Shown here: positions 42,686-51,575 of the stretch, one piece after another | Position numbering within the stretch: the first letter of the stretch is position 1 | Layout: each line of letters starts with the position of its first letter | NCBI RefSeq assembly: GCF_022163125.1 | Contig: NZ_CP091881.1 | Span: 3,472,001-3,536,000, forward strand | DNA length: 64,000 bases | Source of the DNA: Paenibacillus sp. HWE-109 | GTDB lineage: Bacteria; Bacillota; Bacilli; Paenibacillales; NBRC-103111 | Reading direction: 5' to 3' | Made by a program: the position numbers and the translations under genes | Notes under the pieces: generated by a model | Database searches by the model: none | Seen by the model: only the letters and a program-made list of their open reading frames with translations | What the model was told of the DNA's origin: nothing

Positions 42686-43865
42686 ACCATGCATACCGCA
42701 GCAGAAAGATGGCTTGCGTAATCGCATAAGCACTTGCCAGCATGAGAAATGGCAGCATCCCATACAGATATCGATCAACTGGAATGAACAGCATATGTAT
42801 ACCCAAGAACGTTAGAAATGCTGCTGCTAAATATGCTAGTTCCCACTTGCGCGAGCCAATCACGAGCATGGTTACGCTGCCAATGGCGATCAGGAAGCTA
42901 TGCAGATGCGTCAGGATATTCGTGTACCAAGCAGGCACGGAAAACGGATAAGGCCCTACCCACATCGTTTTGAAAAAGACAGCCAATTTCCCTATTGTCA
43001 TCCATTTGATCCAGAGAACCGGATCCGTCATCATGCCTTCCTTAATTCGCTGCACCCCCTCAGCAAATTGACGATCTTTATCGATGTGATCCCAATCAAT
43101 CGTATTCTGGAAGTAAGGGTCCGTTCCGCCAAGGAACGGATTTCCCGCTTCCCCTTTGGCAATGAAGACAAAAGAATGAAAGACCAGGCCATTGCGAATC
43201 CACCATGGCAGCATCACACAGACGAACGAAGCTAGTCCGAGGAAAGCATACCGTGTTTCTACTTGTCTGGATCTTATCCAAATGAACACATAGGGAAGCA
43301 GGGCTAATGGAAGAACATTGGGTCGAATAAGCACGCAGATGCCAAGCAAAGCCCCCATCCAAACATGATCCTTCCACTTATTCTCCTGAATCATACGGAC
43401 TTGGACGTAGAGCAGAGCCATAAACACCGTGAGGAATGGAACTTCGGTCAAAATAAGCGAAGTTGACCACACATAGGAAGGATATACGGCTGCAAACCCT
43501 GCCGCTATAAGCCCTGTCAACGGATGAAAGAGTCGCTTTCCGATGAGAAAAATGAAAAGAATAGCGCCAAGAGAAACAAAGCAATTCAATAGCCGGACAG
43601 CCATTAAAGCCGATTCTAACGATTCATGTCCTGTTACCTTAAATATTGCCGCCAAGATCAAAGGAAAACCGGGCGTCACCAATGCGTTAGGCACGGAATC
43701 CCGGTACGCATAGATCCCTTTTTCCAAAAGCTGAACCGCTGTTTTCGTATATTCCAATTGATCCCATTCCAGAGGTGGATACTCAGCTTCAAGTACATAA
43801 TGGAGACGTACCAATAAAGCTGCGGCCATAAGCAGCAGCAACCCGAAATGAATACTACGTTTCAA
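42654..43865 (-). CDS. Membrane glycosyltransferase, GT39/ArnT-like
   Basis: A 403-residue polytopic protein of the dolichyl-phosphate-mannose mannosyltransferase/ArnT superfamily. After the first helix comes the catalytic acidic loop EWDQLEYTKTA, then VTPGFPLILA and about 10 helices. It should transfer a sugar from a polyprenyl-phosphate carrier to a substrate outside the membrane. TTG 43865 is the start, 9 nt after AGGAG. It closes the GT2-DUF2304-SMR-GT39 operon, 17 bp after the SMR gene. Confidence 0.85.
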   Translation of the reverse strand: MKRSIHFGLLLLMAAALLVRLHYVLEAEYPPLEWDQLEYTKTAVQLLEKGIYAYRDSVPNALVTPGFPLILAAIFKVTGHESLESALMAVRLLNCFVSLGAILFIFLIGKRLFHPLTGLIAAGFAAVYPSYVWSTSLILTEVPFLTVFMALLYVQVRMIQENKWKDHVWMGALLGICVLIRPNVLPLALLPYVFIWIRSRQVETRYAFLGLASFVCVMLPWWIRNGLVFHSFVFIAKGEAGNPFLGGTDPYFQNTIDWDHIDKDRQFAEGVQRIKEGMMTDPVLWIKWMTIGKLAVFFKTMWVGPYPFSVPAWYTNILTHLHSFLIAIGSVTMLVIGSRKWELAYLAAAFLTFLGIHMLFIPVDRYLYGMLPFLMLASAYAITQAIFLLRYAWSTSLQQWKGL

Positions 43866-43882
43866 TGATCTTCTCTCCTGAC

Positions 43883-44233
43883 CTATTTTGCCAATAGAAA
43901 GGCTCCCCCCACTAACAGAAGCAGGCCCATCCATTGTGACGATGTGAATGTCTCTTTTAACACTACCAAACCGAATAAAGCCCCGAAAACGTATGCGATA
44001 GACTGCAAAGGGTACACGCGGCTAAGATCAAATCGGCTAAGGGCATAAAACCAGATCAACGTAGCCACCCCATAAAGCAGGCACCCAATTAAAATATACG
44101 GCTGCATCAGAACAAGCCCGAGATCGCTTATCCCGTTCAAAGGAGTTCGATTCAGGGCTATTTTCCAGACAATTTGACCACCAACCAATAAACAAACATT
44201 CAAGAGAACAATCAGAAGCGGCGCCATTGTCAT
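43883..44233 (-). CDS. Small EamA/SMR-type membrane protein, flippase-like
   Basis: A 116-residue, four-helix protein of the SMR/EamA superfamily, close in size to the ArnE/ArnF undecaprenyl-phosphate-sugar flippase subunits. Conserved features are GQIVWKIAL in helix 1, WFYALSRFDLSRVYPLQS and VLKETFTSSQW. The genes around it make and use lipid-linked sugars, so flipping is the likely role. The start overlaps the DUF2304 stop by 4 bp. Confidence 0.82.
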   Translation of the reverse strand: MTMAPLLIVLLNVCLLVGGQIVWKIALNRTPLNGISDLGLVLMQPYILIGCLLYGVATLIWFYALSRFDLSRVYPLQSIAYVFGALFGLVVLKETFTSSQWMGLLLLVGGAFLLAK

Positions 44234-44577
44234 GAGTTCGATTCCTTTCCACGCAATTGTTCTTGAAGCAGTGCAACTTCTTGAATTAATCTAGTCAACT
44301 TCCGGTGGAGTTTGGAAATCACAAGTGTCAAATGCATAATAAAAGCAAGCGAAAATAACAAACCTAGCAGGAAAAGCAAGGATGGCGCGTAGTAAATATG
44401 CAGACTATGGGATATTGGGTCAAGCAGACCGGGAAACAAGCTGAGCAATGCCATCACGAATCCCAGAATGAGCCAAAGTATTGCATACTGCTCCTGCAAC
44501 TTCTGCCGGCGAATCAATTCGACAGCAATGAATATAAACACCAAACAAAAGATTATAGCCAATACATATACATTCAA
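44230..44577 (-). CDS. DUF2304 membrane protein
   Basis: A 115-residue protein with three helices and a C-terminal coiled coil (residues about 85-110). ELIRRQKLQEQYAILWL and LFSLAFIMHLTLVISKL are typical of DUF2304, a family usually next to dolichol-phosphate-type GT2 genes, as here (7 bp). Confidence 0.87.
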   Translation of the reverse strand: MNVYVLAIIFCLVFIFIAVELIRRQKLQEQYAILWLILGFVMALLSLFPGLLDPISHSLHIYYAPSLLFLLGLLFSLAFIMHLTLVISKLHRKLTRLIQEVALLQEQLRGKESNS

Positions 44578-44583
44578 CTAGGA

Positions 44584-45282
44584 TCAACTCACATTACGGA
44601 TTCTTGTTATGAACACGGCTAACGAAACTTTAACCATATAATAAAGTGATTTCAGCGGCGTAATGGACGATCGCCCCGCTTTCCTCGCGTGCATGAGAAC
44701 AGATACTTCTTTCACCCTAAATTTCTGCCTCTCCAGTAAAACCACCGCTTCTACCTCAGGATAATCCTCCGGATAATAATTGGCGAAGAGTTCAATAATG
44801 GGCCGATTCACGGCTCTGAAACCTGATGTAGGATCCGTAAACGTCTTCCCAATCATCCACTGAATCATCCAGGTGAAAAAAAGAATGCCCACTCTTCGGT
44901 TCCATGCTGACCTATACGAGGTTTTCATCAGAAATCGCGAGCCGATACAACAATCAAGTTGACCGCTTAACAGAGGTGCGATGAGTTGTGTCAATGCTTC
45001 CGGATCATGTTGGCCATCTGCATCGATTTGAACAGCAATCTCGAAGTTATGCCTTGCCGCATAGAGATATCCTGTCTGCATGGCGCCTCCGATGCCCAAA
45101 TTCACTGGGAGATCAATCACCACAGCATGCTTAGTTGCTCGCGCAACTTCTGACGTTCTGTCCTTGGACCCATCGTTAATAATGAGAATGTCCATATCAG
45201 GCTGAGCTCGCTTGATGGCATGGATAACACTTGCGATACTTTTTTCTTCATTGAAGGCTGGGATAATGGCGAGTGTTTTCAT
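44584..45282 (-). CDS. GT2 glycosyltransferase, dolichyl/polyprenyl-phosphate sugar synthase type
   Basis: A 232-residue cytoplasmic enzyme of the DPM1-like GT2 group. Nucleotide-sugar motifs are IIPAFNEEKSIASVI, IINDGSKDRT (first Asp pair) and QIDADGQHDPEAL (DxD), then GSRFL. It should charge a polyprenyl phosphate with one sugar. ATG 45282 opens at MKTLAIIPAFNEE, the family start; the 29 upstream residues are not needed. First gene of the lipid-linked sugar operon. Confidence 0.88.
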   Translation of the reverse strand: MKTLAIIPAFNEEKSIASVIHAIKRAQPDMDILIINDGSKDRTSEVARATKHAVVIDLPVNLGIGGAMQTGYLYAARHNFEIAVQIDADGQHDPEALTQLIAPLLSGQLDCCIGSRFLMKTSYRSAWNRRVGILFFTWMIQWMIGKTFTDPTSGFRAVNRPIIELFANYYPEDYPEVEAVVLLERQKFRVKEVSVLMHARKAGRSSITPLKSLYYMVKVSLAVFITRIRNVS

Positions 45283-45448
45283 CGATAAGAAGCTCTCCCT
45301 TTTAATCATTTCCAAGCTTATCCATTTCCTCCTTTCAAGCATACCCTCATCCTTGTCGTAATAAACCACGATTTCAAAGGAGATGGATAGATCCTGATGC
45401 TAAAAGGAAGACTAAGAGGAAAACTTTTCTTGGAAAGGAAGGATATCC

Positions 45449-46768
45449 TTGGATCTCACCAGCCAGAATAAGCAGTGGCTACTTGATAAGTTGGGCCCTT
45501 CCGATGATTTGGAACACCGCACGATGAAGTCTCCTCATATGTCGCTTGAGCTCCTCTTTATTACGAACATTTGCGATAGCGTGGTGATCCGAGAAGAGAT
45601 TATCCAACCCTTTTTCCAAATGCATAACGAAATTGATTTCGAAAATTATTTATTATCCTTTCCGGGTTGTGACAGGCCCGCTTCGAATGTTGATTCCCTC
45701 AATAAGATCATGTCCGGCTTCGTCGCTATCTTGTTCCAAGATCATATTCTGCTTTTCCAAGCCGCACAAATCAAAGCAGCCGCGTTAAGCGATGCTCAAG
45801 TTGAAGCGACCATTCAAGGCCCCCAAACAGCCTTCAGTGAGCATATCGACACGAATCTGAATCTAATCCGATTTCGTTACAAAAACAGCTCCTTACGCGT
45901 TGAATCGCGTGAAATAGGCCGTCTCTCCCGCTCCAAGCTCTGCCTTTTGTATGATGACATGAATGTTGATCATGAAGTTTTGGATCAATTAAAGAAGAAA
46001 CTGGATCATATCAAAGTAGATAATCTGCAATCTGTCACTGAACTCCATCAATTACTGACAAAGCAAAAATATACACTCTTCCCTACATTCATCAATACGG
46101 AACGCCCCGATAGAGCGATTCTAAATATATCACAGGGCAAAATCATCATCATGTTGGAAGGTACGCCATTCGTCCTCATCCTGCCCGCCGTTTTTTTTGA
46201 TTTCTACTCTGCGATGGATGATAATTATCAACTATCCTTAGTTGGCTATTTTCTACAATGCCTACGTTACGTCGCCTTGTTCCTTAGCCTTGTCCTGCCT
46301 GCGGCTTATGTAGCTCTTACCGCTTATAACCCAGAAATCTTCCGCGTTCAATTGGCGCTTTCCATTGCCGGCAGTCGTGCTTCAGTGCCCTATCCCGCCT
46401 ATGTAGAAGTGCTGCTAATGTTGGGTCTGATGGAGCTTCTGCTGGAAGCGAGTATCCGTCTTCCGAAATCCGTTGGTTCCACAGCAACAACAGTAGGCGG
46501 ACTTATCCTCGGACAAGCTGCAACATCGGCTGGATTAATTAGCAATATCATGATTATTATCGTTTCAACGGTCGCCATCTCGAACTTTGTTGTACCTGTT
46601 AATTCAATGAGCTTTGCGATGAGAATCATGAAATATCCGCTTGTGCTGCTTGCCTCCATGCTAGGAATTACGGGTCTCGTCCTTGGGCTTATCGGGATGA
46701 TTTCTTACTTAACGAATTTAAGAAGCTTTGGTGTGCCTTATTTGCGTATCTTCTTCTATCGGAAATAG
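45449..46768 (+). CDS. Spore germination receptor subunit A (GerA family)
   Basis: A 439-residue GerXA protein: an N-terminal soluble domain of about 240 residues (FITNICDSVVIREEI, ILLFQAAQ-type strand) and about five helices (SIAGSRASVPYPAYVEVLLML is the family hallmark, cited by GSRASVPYPAYVE). It is somewhat shorter than usual because the C-terminal cytosolic tail stops at YLRIFFYRK. TTG 45449 lies behind AAGGAAGGA. It starts a gerA-gerB-gerC operon encoding an inner-spore-membrane nutrient receptor. Confidence 0.92.
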   Translation: MDLTSQNKQWLLDKLGPSDDLEHRTMKSPHMSLELLFITNICDSVVIREEIIQPFFQMHNEIDFENYLLSFPGCDRPASNVDSLNKIMSGFVAILFQDHILLFQAAQIKAAALSDAQVEATIQGPQTAFSEHIDTNLNLIRFRYKNSSLRVESREIGRLSRSKLCLLYDDMNVDHEVLDQLKKKLDHIKVDNLQSVTELHQLLTKQKYTLFPTFINTERPDRAILNISQGKIIIMLEGTPFVLILPAVFFDFYSAMDDNYQLSLVGYFLQCLRYVALFLSLVLPAAYVALTAYNPEIFRVQLALSIAGSRASVPYPAYVEVLLMLGLMELLLEASIRLPKSVGSTATTVGGLILGQAATSAGLISNIMIIIVSTVAISNFVVPVNSMSFAMRIMKYPLVLLASMLGITGLVLGLIGMISYLTNLRSFGVPYLRIFFYRK

Positions 46769-46804
46769 AGGAGACATAGCTAGCCTGAATGGGGGAATCA
46801 ATCG

Positions 46805-47881
46805 ATGTATCGTTACTTTTACTACTTAGTATTTCTGAATATGCTAGCGAACATCATTCTCTTCGCACCTCGAATTCTAATTTCGCATCGATTTGAGGGG
46901 AGCATGATGGCGGTGGTTCTCTCAATCCCGCTTGGCTTCACCCTCTTATATGTATTCGTAACATCCATCCGCAAATTTACCGGGCTAGGTTTGCCCGAAA
47001 TCCTCAAAAACCATACACCGAATTGGTTTCGAATTCCGGCCTTGCTCTTTTTTATCACCATCTGGTTTTTTGCCGGGGTGATCACTTTAATTTCTTTTAG
47101 CGAAATTACCAAAAAATTCATTAACCCAGATATTTCTTCCATGATTATCGTACTTGCCTTTATCATTCTAGTCGGCTTTATTGCTCGTTTACGTTCGGAG
47201 ACCGTTTTATTTAGCACAGAGATCTTGATCGTCATGAATGTCCCCTTCATTATTTGGGTGCTGTACAAAGCAGTAACCAACCCATCTATGAATTATGATG
47301 CTTGTATGGAAATCGCTACGCACATATGGAACATGCCAACCTGGGACAGCCTTGCTGCAGGAACTTACATATTCACAGGATACACGAATTTAGCCATCTT
47401 CAATCGGTTAATGGGCACTACCAAGAAAATGCCATTTCTCTGGACAATACCTATTGTTGGCAGCTGCGTGTTAGCAACCAGTTTTCTGATTCCCATAGGA
47501 TTTCATGGAACAATCAACGTAAACAGCTATATGTATCCATGGATATCCACTTCAGATTCCATGCGCGTAGAATTCGGCTTAGTCGAGAGGGTCTTATTTA
47601 TTTTCATTTATTTGTACACCAATATTAGCTTGGCCGGCTCTTTCATCCATTGGCATGTCTGTTTGGAATTAATTAAATCATTGATGCCACGTAAAAAAGA
47701 AAAAAGCTATTTCTCATGGGCCGTTATCGGCATTATGGGTTTGATCACTTATTTACTAAGTTACCTGTTTAACGATGAATCCTTATACAAAACTGGGGTG
47801 TTATTTCTAAATATACGGTTGGCCTCCGAAATGCTCCTAGTCTTCGTAGTCTTCATGATAGCCAGGAGGATCAAAAGATGA
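46805..47881 (+). CDS. Spore germination receptor subunit B (GerB/GerKB family)
   Basis: A 358-residue, ten-helix protein of the APC-like spore permease family, thought to bind the germinant. Helices start at residue 4 and the TYIFTGYTNLAIFN segment near 195 is family-typical. It lies 36 bp after subunit A; its TGA overlaps the ATG of subunit C (ATGA). Confidence 0.92.
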   Translation: MYRYFYYLVFLNMLANIILFAPRILISHRFEGSMMAVVLSIPLGFTLLYVFVTSIRKFTGLGLPEILKNHTPNWFRIPALLFFITIWFFAGVITLISFSEITKKFINPDISSMIIVLAFIILVGFIARLRSETVLFSTEILIVMNVPFIIWVLYKAVTNPSMNYDACMEIATHIWNMPTWDSLAAGTYIFTGYTNLAIFNRLMGTTKKMPFLWTIPIVGSCVLATSFLIPIGFHGTINVNSYMYPWISTSDSMRVEFGLVERVLFIFIYLYTNISLAGSFIHWHVCLELIKSLMPRKKEKSYFSWAVIGIMGLITYLLSYLFNDESLYKTGVLFLNIRLASEMLLVFVVFMIARRIKR

Positions 47882-48966
47882 AAAAGCTGCTGATCATTTT
47901 ACTCCTTATTTGCCTATGCTGTGGATGTGGATTCAAAGATATTGATCGTCGTTTCTTCGTTGTCGCGATAGGTATTGATAAATCCGAAAAAAAAGATATG
48001 AAATATCGACTTACCCTCAAATTAGCTGTTCCAGGCAATAATGTCGATATGGGGACTGCCAAATTCGAATTAATTTCGCAAGATGCCAATTCCATGACTG
48101 AGTGTGTTCGTCTTCTAAAATCTAAATTAGATAAAGAACTCGATTTCGGTCATGCCAAAATCGTTATTTTCGGACAATCGCTATTAAAAGAAAATATAGA
48201 TGATTCTTCCGATTGGTTAAATCGCCGCAGAGACATTCAACTTGTCGCTTGGCTAGCCGCTGGCAAACCTTCTGCAGAGGCCGTCCTAAGTACAGAACTG
48301 GCACATGAAAGACTCCCTGGCGATGCCCTCCTCCTCAGTTTCGGTAAAACCGGCGTCGAGTCGGGTTATATTATTTCTGAGTATTTATTCGATTTTTACC
48401 GCAAAAAAAAAGAATGGGGACTGGACCCTATTCTTCCTGTTATCCAAGCAGCCAAAAAACACTATACAATTAATACATCCCTTGTGTTCGATAAAGAAAA
48501 ATCCAAATTAGCCTTGAACATGAACGAAACAAGATCGATTAACATCATGAAGGGCAACCTCAATAAAGTCGAGATTGAAGCTCCCTTCGAGGATTTCCAG
48601 TTCTATGTATCTGTAGATGATCTTCACTCCAACTTCCGCGTTTATACACCAGCTAATCAACGGCCTTATGCCAAAATTGATGTTAAAATGCGCGGAGTTA
48701 TTGAAGAATCCTATGGTCGTCTTCATGCGGAGCAGCTGCCTGCTTACGAGGAAGCAGTTGAGAAATCACATGCGGAGTTAATGGTAAAATTACTCAAAAA
48801 ATTACAAGATGAAAATTTAGACCCCATGGGTTTTGGATTGGACTATCGCGCACATCATTTTGGAAAAGTGGAGGAGGAATGGCAAGCGTGGCAAGCTCTT
48901 TATCCAGAGCTTGAGTTTCAGGTGAATATCAAAATGAAACTGGAAGGTATAGGGGTCATTAAGTAA
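47878..48966 (+). CDS. Spore germination receptor lipoprotein, subunit C (GerC family)
   Basis: A 362-residue Ger(x)C lipoprotein. The lipobox is at LCLCCGCGF (Cys near residue 17), followed by DIDRRFFVVAIGIDKSE and the LDFGHAKIVIFG block typical of the family. It should be diacylated and sit outside the inner spore membrane with subunits A and B. Confidence 0.93.
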   Translation: MKKLLIILLLICLCCGCGFKDIDRRFFVVAIGIDKSEKKDMKYRLTLKLAVPGNNVDMGTAKFELISQDANSMTECVRLLKSKLDKELDFGHAKIVIFGQSLLKENIDDSSDWLNRRRDIQLVAWLAAGKPSAEAVLSTELAHERLPGDALLLSFGKTGVESGYIISEYLFDFYRKKKEWGLDPILPVIQAAKKHYTINTSLVFDKEKSKLALNMNETRSINIMKGNLNKVEIEAPFEDFQFYVSVDDLHSNFRVYTPANQRPYAKIDVKMRGVIEESYGRLHAEQLPAYEEAVEKSHAELMVKLLKKLQDENLDPMGFGLDYRAHHFGKVEEEWQAWQALYPELEFQVNIKMKLEGIGVIK

Positions 48967-49144
48967 TTGGGTTTTGTGCTGCCGTTTCCGGGAAATGCTC
49001 GGAGATAGCTTTATCTGCTGATTGACCTTCTAACGAAGCACAGGCGATCTCATCAATAAGCCCTTGTGCAGAAAGCCAATTATGTACACGGCTCGGTTCT
49101 ATTCCTAATTGACGCATAACCATAAGAATATCGATCTCTCTCAT
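48959..49144 (-). CDS. Small unrecognised protein, 61 residues
   Basis: MREIDILMVMRQLGIEPSRV at the start and an acidic helical remainder. Start at ATG 49144, behind a GGTAGGTG site; it ends 8 bp inside the convergent gerC. A run of G upstream (GGGGGGG) makes the ribosome binding site ambiguous. I see no known domain. It could be a small sporulation protein, but that is a guess. Confidence 0.55.
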   Translation of the reverse strand: MREIDILMVMRQLGIEPSRVHNWLSAQGLIDEIACASLEGQSADKAISEHFPETAAQNPIT

Positions 49145-49302
49145 AACACCTACCCCCCCTCCATGGTTTGTCTTATTCGCTTTGTCTCTCTTTACTTTAT
49201 CGGTCAAACTCACATCTGTAAATATGGACATATTGTCGAATCACCTAAAAAATCAATCAATAATTCATAAAGAAATATTAATCTGAACGCTGGTAATTCG
49301 AC

Positions 49303-49347
49303 AAAAAAAGACAAAAGGGCCGCCAGTTCAGCTCTTTTGTCTTTTTT
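49303..49347 (-). terminator. Intrinsic terminator after the Q-rich protein gene
   Basis: AAAAAGACAAAAG pairs with CTTTTGTCTTTTT across a 14-nt loop; long T run on the minus strand. Confidence 0.8.
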
Positions 49348-49359
49348 ATGACAAATCTT

Positions 49360-49938
49360 TTATTGTAATTGGCCATTGGAAGAAGCTTTAGATGAAACAA
49401 ACTCACTAGCCCAATCCACCATTCCATTCATTAACGTCAAAATCAAATTAACAGCATCTTTCTCAGTTAAAGTACCATTGGATTGACTGCTGACATATTG
49501 GGATGTTTTTTGTTCTAACTTTTCGACCAAATCCTTAATCTTAAGTAATTCATTTGCCAGATCTGTGACTTGCTGTGAATTTGAACCATTTGTTTTGCCT
49601 TGGGATTGACTTTGATCTTGACCTTGAGATTGACCTGATTGACCTGATTGACTTTGTCCCTGAGGTTGCGATTGATTTGAATCTTGATTTGAATTCTGCT
49701 CTTGACCTTGACTTGCAGATTGCTGATCTTGACCCTGACCTTGACCCTGTCTTTGGCCTTGTGTCTGATCCTGATCTTGTTGACCATCTGATGCAGATGG
49801 CTGCTGTGCCTGAGTACCTTGTGAGTTTTGGGAGCCATTGATCAACATCTTCTTCACTTGCTCCAGCTCAATAAGCACCATATCATTCTGTTTCGTTAAT
49901 TCATCCATTTGCAGCTTGAGATCCTGTGTTTTGATCAT
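49360..49938 (-). CDS. Q/S/G-rich low-complexity protein with helical caps
   Basis: A 192-residue protein I do not recognise. Residues 1-32 form a likely coiled coil (LKLQMDELTKQNDMVLIELE). Residues about 36-125 are almost only Gln, Ser, Gly, Asp and Asn in short QGQ/QSQ/DQ repeats. Residues 126-192 are helical again (LANELLKIKDLVEKLEQK), ending in a possible amphipathic segment. No signal peptide. Between gerC and sodC, with its own terminator. Composition suggests a spore-coat or condensate-forming protein. Confidence 0.8.
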   Translation of the reverse strand: MIKTQDLKLQMDELTKQNDMVLIELEQVKKMLINGSQNSQGTQAQQPSASDGQQDQDQTQGQRQGQGQGQDQQSASQGQEQNSNQDSNQSQPQGQSQSGQSGQSQGQDQSQSQGKTNGSNSQQVTDLANELLKIKDLVEKLEQKTSQYVSSQSNGTLTEKDAVNLILTLMNGMVDWASEFVSSKASSNGQLQ

Positions 49939-49959
49939 GTTGTCAATACCGCCCTTTCT

Positions 49960-50511
49960 TTATTTCACAGCACCGCAAGCAATTCGCTTACCTGAATTCC
50001 CCGAAGGATCTGTCTTCAGATCATCTGGCTTCTCGTGAATGACTAGGCTTGTACCTCCAGGCTTAAACAGTGAATTAGGCTTGTCTGCCTGGAGCACAAC
50101 CGCTTTGGCAATCACGGACAACTTTCCGTTCCCCTTTTCATCCACAATCAAATTAGGCAGATCTCCTGCATGTGCTCCTTTTGGATTCAAAATACCATGT
50201 TCCTTGTGCTGCGGATTAAAATGGGCGCCTGCCGAATCGAAAGTCGGAGCTTCGCAACTTGCCTTTTCATGGATATGAAATCCATGCTCGCCTGGCGTCA
50301 ATCCGCTCACTTGAAGATCAATATAAACGCCTTCCTGAACAGCACTTAACTTAGCAGTCCCCACAGATTGGCCATTTGCTCCCATCATAGAAAATTCCAA
50401 GCTGGATGGTGGCGAAGCCGCTTCATTTGAAGAAACACGCTGAACACTCTGGCAACCGGAAATTACAAACACCCCTAGACTAGCCGTCATTAATATTTTG
50501 CCTGATTTCAT
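49960..50511 (-). CDS. sodC: Cu/Zn superoxide dismutase lipoprotein
   Basis: A 183-residue extracellular lipoprotein (lipobox VISGC near residue 20) of the SodC family. All ligands are present: GFHIHE (two Cu His), GAHFNP (bridging His), HKEHG and GAHAGDLPN (Zn His and Asp), LVIHEKPDD (Cu His), and the catalytic Arg in GKRIACG. B. subtilis YojM is reported to lack a full copper site; this protein does not, so activity is likely. It protects the outer membrane face from superoxide. Confidence 0.93.
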   Translation of the reverse strand: MKSGKILMTASLGVFVISGCQSVQRVSSNEAASPPSSLEFSMMGANGQSVGTAKLSAVQEGVYIDLQVSGLTPGEHGFHIHEKASCEAPTFDSAGAHFNPQHKEHGILNPKGAHAGDLPNLIVDEKGNGKLSVIAKAVVLQADKPNSLFKPGGTSLVIHEKPDDLKTDPSGNSGKRIACGAVK

Positions 50512-50633
50512 TTTAGCAGATCCTCCCGAGAACTTTTCTTTTTACATAATCTACCCTTAGGATGCACAACTGGCTAATTCAGTAACCATATCTATGTACA
50601 AAAATTTTCATTATTAAATCCCGTATAACAAAA

Positions 50634-50661
50634 AAGCCTGTAATCCACGGATTACAGACTT
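50634..50661 (-). terminator. Intrinsic terminator after the gene at 50680
   Basis: AAGCCTGTAATCC (50634-50646) pairs with GGATTACAGACTT (50649-50661), followed on the minus strand by a T run. Confidence 0.85.
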
Positions 50662-50679
50662 CCAGACCTTCGCACCTAT

Positions 50680-51006
50680 TTACAAAATAGTCATCAGCTT
50701 CGCGATCGTTTGCAAATTTTCTAATTTTCGCTTATAAAAGTGAAACTCCACCTTCGTATGCTCGACCGCGTCCTCCATTCGCAGCACTTGCTGCTGTAAA
50801 TCTTTGGTATGCGGCCAGATTTCCGCTTGTCGCTGAAGTTCATTCTTGCCTGTAACCAATCCTTCGCCAATAACCTCACATTCTTTCGCCAAAAGCCGGT
50901 GCTTCGCCCATGACAATTCAGATACTGCATCCACATATATGGCTTCTGCCTGTCTTAGTAATTCAGGAACAAGTTGTAATTCTAAAATCACATCTGACCG
51001 ATTCAT
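50680..51006 (-). CDS. Unrecognised helical protein, 108 residues
   Basis: A soluble protein that should be nearly all helix, with heptad patterns from ELVPELLRQAEAIYVDAVSEL-like residues 10-30 through QQQVLRMEDAVEHTK near 70 (coiled coil). No known domain is visible. GGAGGAATCCAA lies before the ATG. Single gene with a strong terminator. Confidence 0.75.
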   Translation of the reverse strand: MNRSDVILELQLVPELLRQAEAIYVDAVSELSWAKHRLLAKECEVIGEGLVTGKNELQRQAEIWPHTKDLQQQVLRMEDAVEHTKVEFHFYKRKLENLQTIAKLMTIL

Positions 51007-51216
51007 TTGGATTCCTCCATCCGCTTTGCAACTGAACGATTAAAACTGTTTCGCCTCATGTATATTCATAGAAAAATAAAACATGCATCCCGCCAAATCC
51101 AGGCGAAAACAAGCTGTTTTCTCACATAAACCGACTTTAGATGATAACGCTTTCTTACATAGAATGACAAACAGATTAAGATTATATTAAATCTAGTAAA
51201 TCCGCCTCCAACCTAC

Positions 51217-51259
51217 TTGTAACGTCTTTTAGACGTGTTAGAATGATACTATACGTATC
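51217..51259 (+). promoter_or_regulatory. Promoter with two inverted repeats ahead of a tiny acidic protein
   Basis: TTGTAA (51217-51222), 16-bp spacer, TAGAAT (51239-51244). The spacer carries a perfect palindrome ACGTCT-TTT-AGACGT (51222-51236). A second one, GATAC-TATAC-GTATC (51245-51259), lies just after the -10. Both are operator-like. Confidence 0.6.
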
Positions 51260-51276
51260 AGAGGAGGTGACAATAC

Positions 51277-51432
51277 ATGAGCCAAGAGGAAGAAGTTGTA
51301 TCCCAAAATGAAGAAGAAATTGCCGAAGAGTCCACCGAAGAAGTGGTGAGCGAAGACGCGGCGGAAGAAGTAGCAGAAGCCCTTGAAGAAGTTGCAGCTG
51401 CTGAAGAAAATGAAGAATCCCAAGAGGAATAA
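51277..51432 (+). CDS. Extremely acidic 51-residue protein
   Basis: A short gene with an excellent GAGGAGGTGA ribosome binding site 8 nt before the ATG, a promoter and its own terminator, so I take it as real. The protein reads MSQEEEVVSQNEEEIAEEST onward; close to half of the residues are Glu or Asp and there are no Lys, Arg, Cys or aromatic residues. It is probably disordered or a single amphipathic helix. I know no family. It could mimic nucleic acid charge or be a spore-specific protein; neither is shown. Confidence 0.75.
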   Translation: MSQEEEVVSQNEEEIAEESTEEVVSEDAAEEVAEALEEVAAAEENEESQEE

Positions 51433-51449
51433 TCCTTTTATTTTAAAAT

Positions 51450-51483
51450 AAAATCCCCCTCAGCCCTCCGGGTTGGGGGTTTA
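51450..51483 (+). terminator. Intrinsic terminator of the acidic protein gene
   Basis: AATCCCCCTCAGCCC pairs with GGGTTGGGGGTTT; a short T run follows. Confidence 0.75.
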
Positions 51484-51575
51484 TTGCGTTTATAAAAAAA
51501 ATTTTAAACCTGTATGCATAAATATTCTGAACATTCAAATAATACTGGTGTACCAAAAAAAAGGAGATGATATGA

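Noticed and set aside
49575..49841. Asp/Leu-rich plus-strand frame opposite the Q-rich gene
   Set aside because: Mirror of CAA/CAG-type repeats; no ribosome binding site.
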